NCBI GenBank assembly: GCA_963779685.1
Contig: CAVZZG010000001.1
Location: 1,397,941-1,461,940, forward strand
Reading direction: 5' to 3'
Length of the DNA stretch: 64,000 bases
DNA from: CAVZZG01 sp963779685
GTDB taxonomy: Bacteria > Actinomycetota > Thermoleophilia > Gaiellales > F1-60-MAGs149
The position numbers and the translations under genes were made by a program. The notes under the pieces were generated by a model. The model ran no database searches. It was not told the DNA's origin and was given only the letters and a program-made list of their open reading frames with translations. This document shows positions 7,907-15,433 of this stretch, in pieces; position 1 is the first letter of the stretch, and each line of letters begins with the position of its first letter.

Positions 7907-10538
7907 GGAGCTTCTCCCCCTCCGGGTCGTAGAAGGCGTGACCTTCGTGGACGGTGGCGGGCGAGCCGCCGACCATGATCGAGGCGCCCGGGCGGGCGTT
8001 CTCGCCGCGCACCCAGGCGAGACCGATGGGGTGGCCGAGCACGGGCGACTGCCAGGCCGACGTGACGCGGCCGGCGAGCTGCCCGTTGATCGTGACGGTC
8101 GAACCCTCCTCGGGGCACGCATTCCCGACCGGCATGCGCCACGGGACGAGCAGCTCGCGGTCGGTGCGGCTCTGGTGGCGGCGCAGGGCCGCCTTGCCCA
8201 CGAAGTCGGGCTTGTCCATCTTGACCGCCCACTGCATGCCGACCTTCCAGGGCGTCGTCTCGAAGTCGGTGTCCTGGGAGACGATGATGTGGCCCTTCTC
8301 CAGTCGCAGCAAGCGCTGGGCCATGAGGCCGAAGGGACGGATGTCCCACTCCTCACCGGCTTCGAGCAGTGCCTTCCAGAGATGTTCCGACTGCGACGCG
8401 GGGAAGTGCAGCTCGTACGCCAGTTCGCCGACGAAGCCGAGCCGCATGGCGAGGCACTCGACGCCCGCCACGGTGATCCGGCGATGGCGGATGTACGGGA
8501 AGCTCTCGCGGTCGAGCGGGTCGCTCGACACCTTCTGCAGCAGGGCCCGCGCCTGGGGTCCGGCGACGTTGAGCGCCCCCAGCGACGCGGTCTGGTTCAC
8601 GACGTACACCTCGTGACCCCACGCCTCCGCCCAGTCGAGCATCCACGACTCGAGCCGCTCGGCACCCGACGTGGTGACCGTCAGGTAGTAGCGGCCGTCG
8701 CCGAGGGCGCAGACCGTGCCGTCGTCGATGATCACGCCGCCCTCCTCGAGCAGGAGGCCGTAGCGCAGCCGCCCCGGCTCGAGATCGGCGACGCGCATCG
8801 GGTAGAGCCGCTCGAGGAACTCCGTGGCGTCCCGCCCGGCAACCAGGAACTTGCCCAGCGTCCCGACGTCGATCAGCCCGACCCGCTCGCGCACGGCGCG
8901 GTACTCGCCATCCACGTCGCCGTTGTAGGCCTCGACGCGCTTCCACGGCCCGGCCCACATCATCGACGCACCCGCCGCGAGGTGGACGTCGGTCAGCGCC
9001 GTGTGGCGCTCGAGGTGATGGGCCGCGCCCGCGATGGCCTGCTCCAGCGTGATCGGCCGGGTTGGCGGCCGCAGCGTGGTCGGGTTCGAGACGCGGTGCA
9101 GCTCGGGGTTCTTCCGGGCGGCCACGGCCCGCAGCTGGTCGGAGCAGAGGCGGCCCTGGCACGGCCCCATGGTCACCGTCGTGTACCGCTTCAGCAGCTC
9201 GGCGGAGTCGAAGCCCTCGTCGATCGCGACCTCGAGATCCTTCACCGAGACGTCCTCGCACAGGCAGACGTAGCCGGCGGCACCGCAGGTGCGCGGCTTC
9301 TGCGGCTCGACCTGGTACAGCGCGGGGCCTGCCGCCGCAGCGGCGCCGGCGGCGCGGCCGCTCGCGGCCGCTTCGTCGAGGCCGAGGCCGTCGCCGGCGG
9401 CATCGCCGGCGATGACGACCGGCAGGTCGTACGCGAGCCGGACGAGGTGCTCGTTCGGCTGGATCTCGCTGCCGATGGCGAGCAGGTCGCAGGTGATCGT
9501 GCGGCCGGCGGCCACGACGCCCGACAGGGCCTTGCGGCCCTTGGCAGCGGTGATCTCGCCGCGGACGACCTCGATGCCGTCGAGCGCGGACGTGTCGAGC
9601 CCCTCGGGGGCGACCACCGCCGCGATCGCGACCCCTGCGGCGCGCAGGGTGGCGACGTGCGCGAGCGCCTCGGGCTGCTCGGCCCACACCACGGCCCGCT
9701 CGCCGGGCTTCACGCCGTGGACGCCCGCCAGCCGGGCCGCTCCGCGGGCCAGCATGACGCCGGGCAGGTCGTTACCCGCAAACACCCGGTGCAGCTCGCG
9801 ACCGCCGCAGGCCAGGACGATCGCCAGCGGGTGCACGTGGAGCGTCTCGTCGCCGGCCACGGCGATCAGCAGCGGGCCCTCGTAGAGACCGGTCGCAGAG
9901 GCGTCCCAGATCGTCTCGATGCGCGCGTCCCGTGCGACCTCGGCCTCGAGCCCGGCGATCGCATCGCGGGTCGGGCCGGCGGCGACGCGGGCGCCGGGCG
10001 TGTGCTCGTCGATCAGGAGCACCGACTTGCCGGCTGCGGCCGCCGCCAGCGCGGCGGAGAGCCCGGCCACGCCGGCGCCGACGACCAGGACGTCCGGGTG
10101 GTGGTTGACGCGGTTCAGGTGGCGGGGCGCGTCGTGCGGATCGACGAAGCCAAGGCCCGCCATCTTGCGGATCATCGGCTCGGCCATGGGCCACGCGAAC
10201 TTCGGCTTGATGCCGGCCTTGTAGTAGAAACCGACCGGCAGCGCCCAGTGCATGCGGTCGATGATCGCCAGCGCATCTCGGTCGACCGATGGCCACGCGT
10301 TCTGGCGGGCGACCTTCTGGCCCGGCTTCGCGCGGCACTCGCACGACCGCACGTTGACCTCGCCGTCGACGGTCACGAGGCAGTTCGGGCAGTCGCCCGC
10401 GCTGCAGTACAGCCCTCGCGGGCGGTGGTACTTGAAGGAACGCGAGAACACCCGCACACCGCTGCGGTAGAGCGCCGCGGCGATGGTGTCGCCCTCCCTG
10501 ATGGGGATCTCCGTCCCCTCGAGCTCGATGGACGCCAA
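7899..10538 (-). CDS. soxA: sarcosine oxidase-type alpha subunit (FAD/NAD, folate domain)
   Basis: An 879-residue protein from a TTG start preceded by GGAGG; the frame continues upstream but has no better start. Residues 1-95 are a ferredoxin-like domain with C45-x4-C50-x2-C53 and C66/C68. A nucleotide-binding Rossmann motif (DVLVVGAGVAGLSAAL) follows near residue 145. A BFD-like Cys cluster (CLCEDV...GPCQGRLC) lies at about 424-463. The C-terminal half is a GcvT-like folate domain, which would capture the methyl-derived formaldehyde as 5,10-methylene-THF. Classical sarcosine oxidases have, to my knowledge, lost the N-terminal cysteines (see findings), so this may be a dehydrogenase rather than an oxygen-using oxidase. 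Ten bases separate it from soxD. Confidence 0.9.
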   Translation of the reverse strand: MASIELEGTEIPIREGDTIAAALYRSGVRVFSRSFKYHRPRGLYCSAGDCPNCLVTVDGEVNVRSCECRAKPGQKVARQNAWPSVDRDALAIIDRMHWALPVGFYYKAGIKPKFAWPMAEPMIRKMAGLGFVDPHDAPRHLNRVNHHPDVLVVGAGVAGLSAALAAAAAGKSVLLIDEHTPGARVAAGPTRDAIAGLEAEVARDARIETIWDASATGLYEGPLLIAVAGDETLHVHPLAIVLACGGRELHRVFAGNDLPGVMLARGAARLAGVHGVKPGERAVVWAEQPEALAHVATLRAAGVAIAAVVAPEGLDTSALDGIEVVRGEITAAKGRKALSGVVAAGRTITCDLLAIGSEIQPNEHLVRLAYDLPVVIAGDAAGDGLGLDEAAASGRAAGAAAAAGPALYQVEPQKPRTCGAAGYVCLCEDVSVKDLEVAIDEGFDSAELLKRYTTVTMGPCQGRLCSDQLRAVAARKNPELHRVSNPTTLRPPTRPITLEQAIAGAAHHLERHTALTDVHLAAGASMMWAGPWKRVEAYNGDVDGEYRAVRERVGLIDVGTLGKFLVAGRDATEFLERLYPMRVADLEPGRLRYGLLLEEGGVIIDDGTVCALGDGRYYLTVTTSGAERLESWMLDWAEAWGHEVYVVNQTASLGALNVAGPQARALLQKVSSDPLDRESFPYIRHRRITVAGVECLAMRLGFVGELAYELHFPASQSEHLWKALLEAGEEWDIRPFGLMAQRLLRLEKGHIIVSQDTDFETTPWKVGMQWAVKMDKPDFVGKAALRRHQSRTDRELLVPWRMPVGNACPEEGSTVTINGQLAGRVTSAWQSPVLGHPIGLAWVRGENARPGASIMVGGSPATVHEGHAFYDPEGEKLRA

Positions 10539-10548
10539 CTGTCCTCCG

Positions 10549-10827
10549 TCAGGCGTGCGTCGCCACGTCGCCGGCCGGTTCGCCGGGCTGGGCGAGGATG
10601 ATGTTGGAGCGCGTGTCACGGGTGATCGTCACGAACCGCCGGCATCCGGCAGCGTGGAACCAGCGCTCGCGCTGCGGGCCGTTGGCGTTGCGCCGGAGCC
10701 AGAGGCGGGCGATCTCCGCCTCGTCCGAGGCCTCCGGGTCGGCCAGTGGCCGCACCTCGCCGTTGTAGCTGAACTCCGCACACGACCGCGGGCCGCAGTT
10801 GGGACAGCGTATGGAGAAATGACTCAC
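10549..10827 (-). CDS. soxD: sarcosine oxidase-type delta subunit (zinc-binding)
   Basis: A 92-residue protein. It opens with SHFSIRCPNCGPRSCAEFSY, the Cys-rich zinc knuckle of SoxD, and carries the family's RGWFHAAGC-like segment (RERWFHAAGCRRFVTITRDT) near the middle. The GTG at 10827 is the only reasonable start, since the ATG just before it runs into TGA. The delta subunit binds zinc and helps assemble the heterotetramer. It is the first gene of the operon and is divergent from fhs. A TACCGT box seven bases before the GTG suggests a leaderless transcript. Confidence 0.88.
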   Translation of the reverse strand: MSHFSIRCPNCGPRSCAEFSYNGEVRPLADPEASDEAEIARLWLRRNANGPQRERWFHAAGCRRFVTITRDTRSNIILAQPGEPAGDVATHA

Positions 10828-10834
10828 ATGGGAG

Positions 10835-10840
10835 ACGGTA
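10835..10840 (-). promoter_or_regulatory. putative -10 box of the sox-type operon
   Basis: Read on the minus strand this is TACCGT, seven bases before the soxD GTG, with no Shine-Dalgarno between. The spacing matches a -10 box whose transcript starts at the start codon. Confidence 0.4.
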
Positions 10841-10935
10841 CAGGGCCGGGACCGACCCCCGCATTGTGGAGATCGCACACACTCTCGCGCCGAACGTGTC
10901 AACCGCTGCCGTCGGACCGCGGCGACCGGCGCGCG

Positions 10936-10941
10936 TACGAT
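10936..10941 (+). promoter_or_regulatory. putative -10 box of fhs
   Basis: TACGAT lies 43 bases before the fhs GTG, which has its own Shine-Dalgarno (AAGGAGA at 10974-10980). No convincing -35 box is seen. Confidence 0.3.
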
Positions 10942-10984
10942 CCAGCCTGGCCCGCCGCCGCATGCGCCCGATGAAGGAGAAGAC

Positions 10985-12658
10985 GTGAAGTCGAGTCTCG
11001 AGATCGCCCAGGACCACCGGATGCAGCCGATCGCCGACATCGCGCGATCGATCGGCCTCGAAGACGACGAGATCGAGCTGTACGGGCGGTACAAGGCGAA
11101 GATCGACCTGTCGGTGATCGACCGGCTGAAAGACCGGCCCGACGCCAAGATCGTGAACGTCACCGCGATCACGCCCACGCCGGCGGGCGAGGGGAAGACG
11201 ACCACCTCCGTGTCGCTGACCCAGGGGCTCGGGCGGATCGGGCGGCGGCCGATCCTGTGCCTGCGGGAGCCCTCGCTCGGCCCGATCTTCGGCGTCAAGG
11301 GCGGCGCTGCCGGCGGCGGCTACGCCCAGGTGGTGCCAATGGAGGACCTGAACCTCCACTTCACCGGCGACCTCCACGCCATCACGTCGGCCAACAATCT
11401 GCTGTCGGCGTTCATCGACGCGCACGTCTACCACGGCAACGAGCTCGGCATCGATCCATCCTCGATCTCGTGGCGGCGGTGCCTCGACATGAACGACCGC
11501 CACCTGCGGTTCGTCGTGTCCGGGCTCGGCGGCAAGACCAACGGGATCCCGCGCGAGACCGGCTTCGACATCACCGCCGCGTCCGAGGTGACGGCGATCC
11601 TCGCACTCGCGAGCGACCTCGCCGACCTTCGCCGGCGGCTGGGTTCGATCACCGTCGCGTCCACGTACGACGGCCGCCCGGTGACCGCCGAGGAGATCCG
11701 CTGCGCGGGCGCGATGACGACGCTGCTGCGCGACGCCATCAAGCCGAATCTCATCCAGACGCTCGAGGGTCAGGCGTGCCTCATGCACGGCGCGCCCTTC
11801 GCGAACATCGCGCACGGCAACAACTCCATCGTGGCCGACCGCGTCGGCCTGAAGGTCGGCGACTACCTCGTGACGGAGTCCGGGTTCGCGTCCGACATGG
11901 GCATGGAGAAGTTCATGGACATCGTCTGCCGGTCGGGAGGCCTGCAGCCTCATGCCGTCGTCGTGGTGGCGACGGTGCGAGCCCTCTGCATGCATGGCGG
12001 CGGTGGCCTCGAGAAGCCCTCGTCGGCCGCGGAGACCATGCGGCTCATCGAGGTCGGGTGCGAGAACCTCGCCAAGCACGTCGAGAACGTCCGCGAGTTC
12101 GGGATCGAGCCCGTGGTCGCGGTCAACCGCCGGCCCGAGGACACGCCCGAGGAGCTCGCGCTGGTGAAGCGCCTCGCCACCGAGGCCGGCGCGCTGGCCG
12201 CCGTCCACAACGGGTTCGGCGAGGGCGGCGCCGGCGCCACCGAGCTCGCCGAGGCCGTGGTCGAGGCATGCGAGCGACCGTCGTCGTTCCGCCTCCTGTA
12301 CGCGGACGACGCGCCCATGAAGAAGAAGATCGAGGCGATCGCGACCCGCATCTACGGCGCCGACGGCGTCGACTTCGCCCCCCTGGCGGTCGAGAAGCTG
12401 AAGCAGTTCGAGGCCCAGGGCCTCGGGCACTTCACCGTCTGCATGGCGAAGACCCACCTCTCGCTGACCGCCGACCCGTCCGCCAAGGGCCGTCCCCGGA
12501 ACTTCCGCATCCCGGTGCGCGACGTCCGCGCCTACACCGGCGCGGGCTTCATCGTGCCCCTCTGCGGCGACATGATGACCATGCCCGGCCTGGGCAAGAC
12601 GCCGGCCGGCTTCAACGTCGACATCGACGCGAGCGGGAAGATCTCCGGGATGTTCTAG
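10985..12658 (+). CDS. fhs: formate-tetrahydrofolate ligase
   Basis: A 557-residue protein, full length for the family. It makes 10-formyl-THF from formate, THF and ATP. The P-loop is clear (TPTPAGEGKTTTSVSLTQGL, about residues 62-81), followed by the family segments EPSLGPIFGVKGGAAGGGYA and FTGDLHAITSANNLL. The GTG start has a good Shine-Dalgarno. It is divergent from the sox-type operon, whose product would make 5,10-methylene-THF and possibly formate, so the two are probably part of the same one-carbon folate metabolism. A strong hairpin follows the stop at once. Confidence 0.97.
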   Translation: MKSSLEIAQDHRMQPIADIARSIGLEDDEIELYGRYKAKIDLSVIDRLKDRPDAKIVNVTAITPTPAGEGKTTTSVSLTQGLGRIGRRPILCLREPSLGPIFGVKGGAAGGGYAQVVPMEDLNLHFTGDLHAITSANNLLSAFIDAHVYHGNELGIDPSSISWRRCLDMNDRHLRFVVSGLGGKTNGIPRETGFDITAASEVTAILALASDLADLRRRLGSITVASTYDGRPVTAEEIRCAGAMTTLLRDAIKPNLIQTLEGQACLMHGAPFANIAHGNNSIVADRVGLKVGDYLVTESGFASDMGMEKFMDIVCRSGGLQPHAVVVVATVRALCMHGGGGLEKPSSAAETMRLIEVGCENLAKHVENVREFGIEPVVAVNRRPEDTPEELALVKRLATEAGALAAVHNGFGEGGAGATELAEAVVEACERPSSFRLLYADDAPMKKKIEAIATRIYGADGVDFAPLAVEKLKQFEAQGLGHFTVCMAKTHLSLTADPSAKGRPRNFRIPVRDVRAYTGAGFIVPLCGDMMTMPGLGKTPAGFNVDIDASGKISGMF

Positions 12659-12659
12659 C

Positions 12660-12686
12660 GGGAATCCGCCCTCCGGGCGGATTCCC
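12660..12686 (+). terminator. hairpin terminator after fhs
   Basis: A perfect 12-bp stem (GGGAATCCGCCC / GGGCGGATTCCC) with a three-base loop begins two bases after the fhs stop and is followed by ACTCTTT. It is the best intrinsic terminator in the window, although its T-run is short. Confidence 0.75.
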
Positions 12687-13154
12687 ACTCTTTGGACCGG
12701 GCGACCGCCGCTGAGGGTGGCGTCGGCCCCTGAGGGCGCGCCCGTTCGCGAAGTGCTGCAGGGGAGGCGGGCGTCGTCCGCTGCGGGCGCGCTCGTTCGC
12801 GAAGTCGCAGCGGGGGGATGGCGCCGCCATGGGAAATGATGCGAGCCGCAGGCGAGCGTGCGATTCCTGTGGTGGCCCGTCCTCCTGGCGAACGCCCGAC
12901 GGCAAACGGGACGCGGAAGCTTCGCTTACCGCGGCTTCGCCGACGGAGGCCGTGGTGGGCGAGGGCGCGGCCTCGCAGGCCGTTGTGGGCGGGTTGGCGT
13001 TCGCTCAGGGGCCGGGGCGATTGCTCGCTCCGACCGCCTCACTGCCTGTGAGGAGGCGGCGGCTTGTGGACGGGGACAGTCCCAGTCGGGTGCCGGCCAC
13101 TTGATTCGCTCCGCGTAAGGGACTGGCCCGGAGCTTGCGTTCGCTCGACGGACG
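12687..13154 (+). other. gene-free stretch with short repeats
   Basis: About 470 bases between fhs and the BrkB-like gene. Short frames are open in all three phases, but they have no start signal, domain or believable composition. It holds a direct repeat (GGGCGCGyyCGTTCGCGAAG at 12734 and 12785), a small palindrome near 12969-12983, and one copy of a 20-base sequence found again at 59648. It looks like intergenic repeat debris rather than a gene. Confidence 0.6.
12884..12903 (+). repeat. dispersed 20-base repeat, copy 1
   Basis: CCTGGCGAACGCCCGACGGC, identical to 59648-59667. Similarity goes on for about 20 further bases (CGGGAC...GA.GCTTC), so the real unit is about 40 bases. Both copies are intergenic and in the same orientation. 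Confidence 0.6.
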
Positions 13155-14063
13155 CTACTGCGCCGGTTCTTCATCGGGCGGAACGTCACGTTCCGCCCGC
13201 TCCCGGTTCCAGATCTGGGCGTTCAGGAACGCGGCGACCGTGATCAGCCGTGCGATCAGGAACAGCCAGAGCAGGATCACCGTCGCCGCGCCGAGCATGC
13301 CGTAGGTGTCGACCGACCGGCCCAGCTTCGGGGCCAGGTAGACGTTCACGAAGGCGTGCATGCACAGCGCACCGACGCCGATCAGCAGGCTGCCCGGCAC
13401 GAGGGCGCGCGGTGTGGCGCGCGGGTGCGGGAAGACGGCCGTGATGCCGAAGCCGAGCGTGAAGTAGACCGCGACCATGGAGAGCGACAGCGCCACGGGT
13501 CCGAGTCCGACGGCATCGACCAGCTTGCCGATGCTCGACCCGATGATCGAGATGATGCCGGCGACCAGTGTGAACACCGCCCCGGCAAGCGGCGGGCGTC
13601 GCACCTTCCGGATCGGCAGTTGCCAGGCGAGCGAGTGCACGATCGTCAGGGCCCGCACGACGCCGATCCCGAACCAGACCGAGAATCCAATGCCGATTAC
13701 CAGGAGCAGCCAAGGCGAGGTGTGCGACGCGTCGACGACCTCGCGTTCGGCTGCCGTCACGGCAGCCGCCAGGCCACGTCCCTCGGCGGCCTTGGACAGG
13801 TCTTGCGACCCGGAATGCGAGAAGATCTTCGATATCGCGGCGGCGGCGAGGCCGAGTGGCACCAGCCAGAAGAAGAACCGGTAGGCCAGCCCGCCGGCCA
13901 GCAGCCCCCCGCCGGTCGCGCGCTCGCGGAGGCTGGCCTCGAACACCGTGCCGAGCACCGGCACCCGCTCGACCGCCAACTCGACGCCCGTGACGGCCCG
14001 CTGGCGGGCTCGGCCGATGCGGCCGAGCCCGCCCGTTACGGTGTCGTCGTGCGGGTCAGGCAA
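13155..14063 (-). CDS. YihY/BrkB-family membrane protein
   Basis: A 302-residue integral membrane protein. After about 45 soluble residues comes GGGLLAGGLAYRFFFWLVPL, the family's first helix, then five more hydrophobic helices, including one that follows the conserved segment SLAWQLPIRKVRRPP. The C-terminus ends in the usual LNAQIWNRERA segment and an acidic tail. Family members (YihY, formerly called RNase BN, and BrkB) sit in the inner membrane, with no agreed function. Its start overlaps the 3' end of the 2Fe-2S subunit gene by eight bases, so it is the last gene of the molybdenum hydroxylase operon. Confidence 0.88.
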   Translation of the reverse strand: MPDPHDDTVTGGLGRIGRARQRAVTGVELAVERVPVLGTVFEASLRERATGGGLLAGGLAYRFFFWLVPLGLAAAAISKIFSHSGSQDLSKAAEGRGLAAAVTAAEREVVDASHTSPWLLLVIGIGFSVWFGIGVVRALTIVHSLAWQLPIRKVRRPPLAGAVFTLVAGIISIIGSSIGKLVDAVGLGPVALSLSMVAVYFTLGFGITAVFPHPRATPRALVPGSLLIGVGALCMHAFVNVYLAPKLGRSVDTYGMLGAATVILLWLFLIARLITVAAFLNAQIWNRERAERDVPPDEEPAQ

Positions 14064-14526
14064 TGGCGCCCGAAGCGACCTTCCTGACCGCGCGCACGAT
14101 GCCGTCGTAGCCGGTGCAGCGGCAGAGGTTGCCCGACAGCGCGATCCGGATCTCCTCCTCGGTCGGATCCGGGTTCACGCCCAGCAGGGCCGTCGCCGAG
14201 ATCAGCATCCCGGGCGTGCAGAACCCGCACTGGACGCCACCCTCGTCGAGGAATGCCGCCTGGAGAGCGCTGAGGTCGTCGCCGTCGGAGAGCCCTTCGA
14301 CGGTCGTGATCGAGCGGCCGTCGGCCTGGACGGCGAGGTACGAGCACGAGTTCACGGGGTTGCCGTCCATGATCATCATGCAGGCGCCGCACTCGGAGTC
14401 GTCGCAGCCCTCCTTCGAGCCGGTGAGCCCGAGGTGGTCGCGGACCGCGACGAGCAGGCTCGTCCCGGCGTCGACGACCACCGGGTAGGGGACGCCGTTG
14501 ACGTTGAGCGTGATCGAGTTCGACAT
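14056..14526 (-). CDS. molybdenum hydroxylase, 2Fe-2S subunit (CoxS/XdhC type)
   Basis: A 156-residue protein with both 2Fe-2S motifs of the xanthine dehydrogenase family. The plant-type cluster is GCDDSECGACMMIMDG with a later Cys (residues about 42-65), and the second is QCGFCTPG with the final LCRCTGY. It passes electrons from the molybdenum site to FAD. The ATG at 14526 (MSNSITLNVNG) is the natural start; the longer frame is spurious. It lies 10 bases after the FAD-subunit gene and overlaps the BrkB-like gene by eight bases. Confidence 0.93.
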   Translation of the reverse strand: MSNSITLNVNGVPYPVVVDAGTSLLVAVRDHLGLTGSKEGCDDSECGACMMIMDGNPVNSCSYLAVQADGRSITTVEGLSDGDDLSALQAAFLDEGGVQCGFCTPGMLISATALLGVNPDPTEEEIRIALSGNLCRCTGYDGIVRAVRKVASGAIA

Positions 14527-14536
14527 CAGCGTCACC

Positions 14537-15433
14537 TCAGGACGTGGCGTAGGTCGAGGAACTGGCCGGGATGGCGACGGCGTTGCCGCTGGCGCGCGCG
14601 ATCGCGGCCGCAATCGCACGGCCGGCGATCACCGCCGCCATGGCGCGCCGGTAGTCCGCGGAGCCACGGACGTCCGAGATGGGAGCGGAGGCTGCGGCCG
14701 CGGCGTCGGCGGCGGCGGCGATGGCTGCGGCGCCACCATCCGTGCCGACCAGCGCACCCTCGGCTGCAGCGACCCGGTGGATGGTCGGCGCCAGTGCCGT
14801 GATCGCGACCCTGGCGGCGGTGATCCGGCCGCCGTCGATGGTGACGGCCGCCCCGGCGCCAACGATCGCGATCTCCATCTGGCGGCGGTACTCGAGCCGC
14901 ACGTAGGAGGAACCCGTCCCGGCCGCCGGCGCGGGCAGGTCGATGGCGACGAGCAGTTCGCCGGCGCCGGCATTCGTGCGGCCAGGGCCTGCGAAGAGGT
15001 CTTCCACGGCGACCTGGCGGTTGCCGCCGGGCCCGCGTAGCGTCGCGATGGCGCCCAGGCAGATCAACGGCGCACCGGTGTCCATCGCCGGTGAGCAGTT
15101 CATGACGTTCCCGCCGATGGTGCCGTTCGCCCGGGTGGCGTGGGAGCCGACGATGGCCGAGGCATCCGCGAGGCCGCTGAAGCGGGTGCAGATGGCGTCG
15201 CTGGCGACGATCTCGGCGTGCGTCGCGAGCGCGCCGAGGCGGATCCCGCCGCCCTGCTCCGAGATGCCGCGCAGATCGGCGATGCGGTCGATCGAGACCA
15301 TGCTGTCCGGCAGTGATGCCTTGCCCTGCCGCGCGCCGACGACGAGGTCGGTGCCCCCGGCTACCGGCCGGGCGCCGCCGGCAAGCGCTGCCACGGCCTC
15401 CTCGACGCTGCGTGCTTCGGTGTACGTGCTCAC
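14537..15433 (-). CDS. molybdenum hydroxylase, FAD-binding subunit (CoxM type)
   Basis: A 298-residue protein. It carries the two FAD-binding motifs of the family, RPVAGGTDLVV near residue 22 and TIGGNVMN near residue 107. It takes electrons from the 2Fe-2S subunit and passes them to an acceptor such as quinone or NAD. The GTG at 15433 overlaps the large-subunit stop (GTGA), so it is translationally coupled. A longer frame to 16381 is a shadow of the large-subunit gene. The C-terminus is unusually Ala-rich (residues about 215-290). Confidence 0.92.
   Translation of the reverse strand: MSTYTEARSVEEAVAALAGGARPVAGGTDLVVGARQGKASLPDSMVSIDRIADLRGISEQGGGIRLGALATHAEIVASDAICTRFSGLADASAIVGSHATRANGTIGGNVMNCSPAMDTGAPLICLGAIATLRGPGGNRQVAVEDLFAGPGRTNAGAGELLVAIDLPAPAAGTGSSYVRLEYRRQMEIAIVGAGAAVTIDGGRITAARVAITALAPTIHRVAAAEGALVGTDGGAAAIAAAADAAAAASAPISDVRGSADYRRAMAAVIAGRAIAAAIARASGNAVAIPASSSTYATS

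Noticed and set aside
12818..13118. Three overlapping small plus-strand frames after fhs
   Set aside because: No start signal, no domain, and similar text recurs at 59.6 kb as part of an intergenic repeat.
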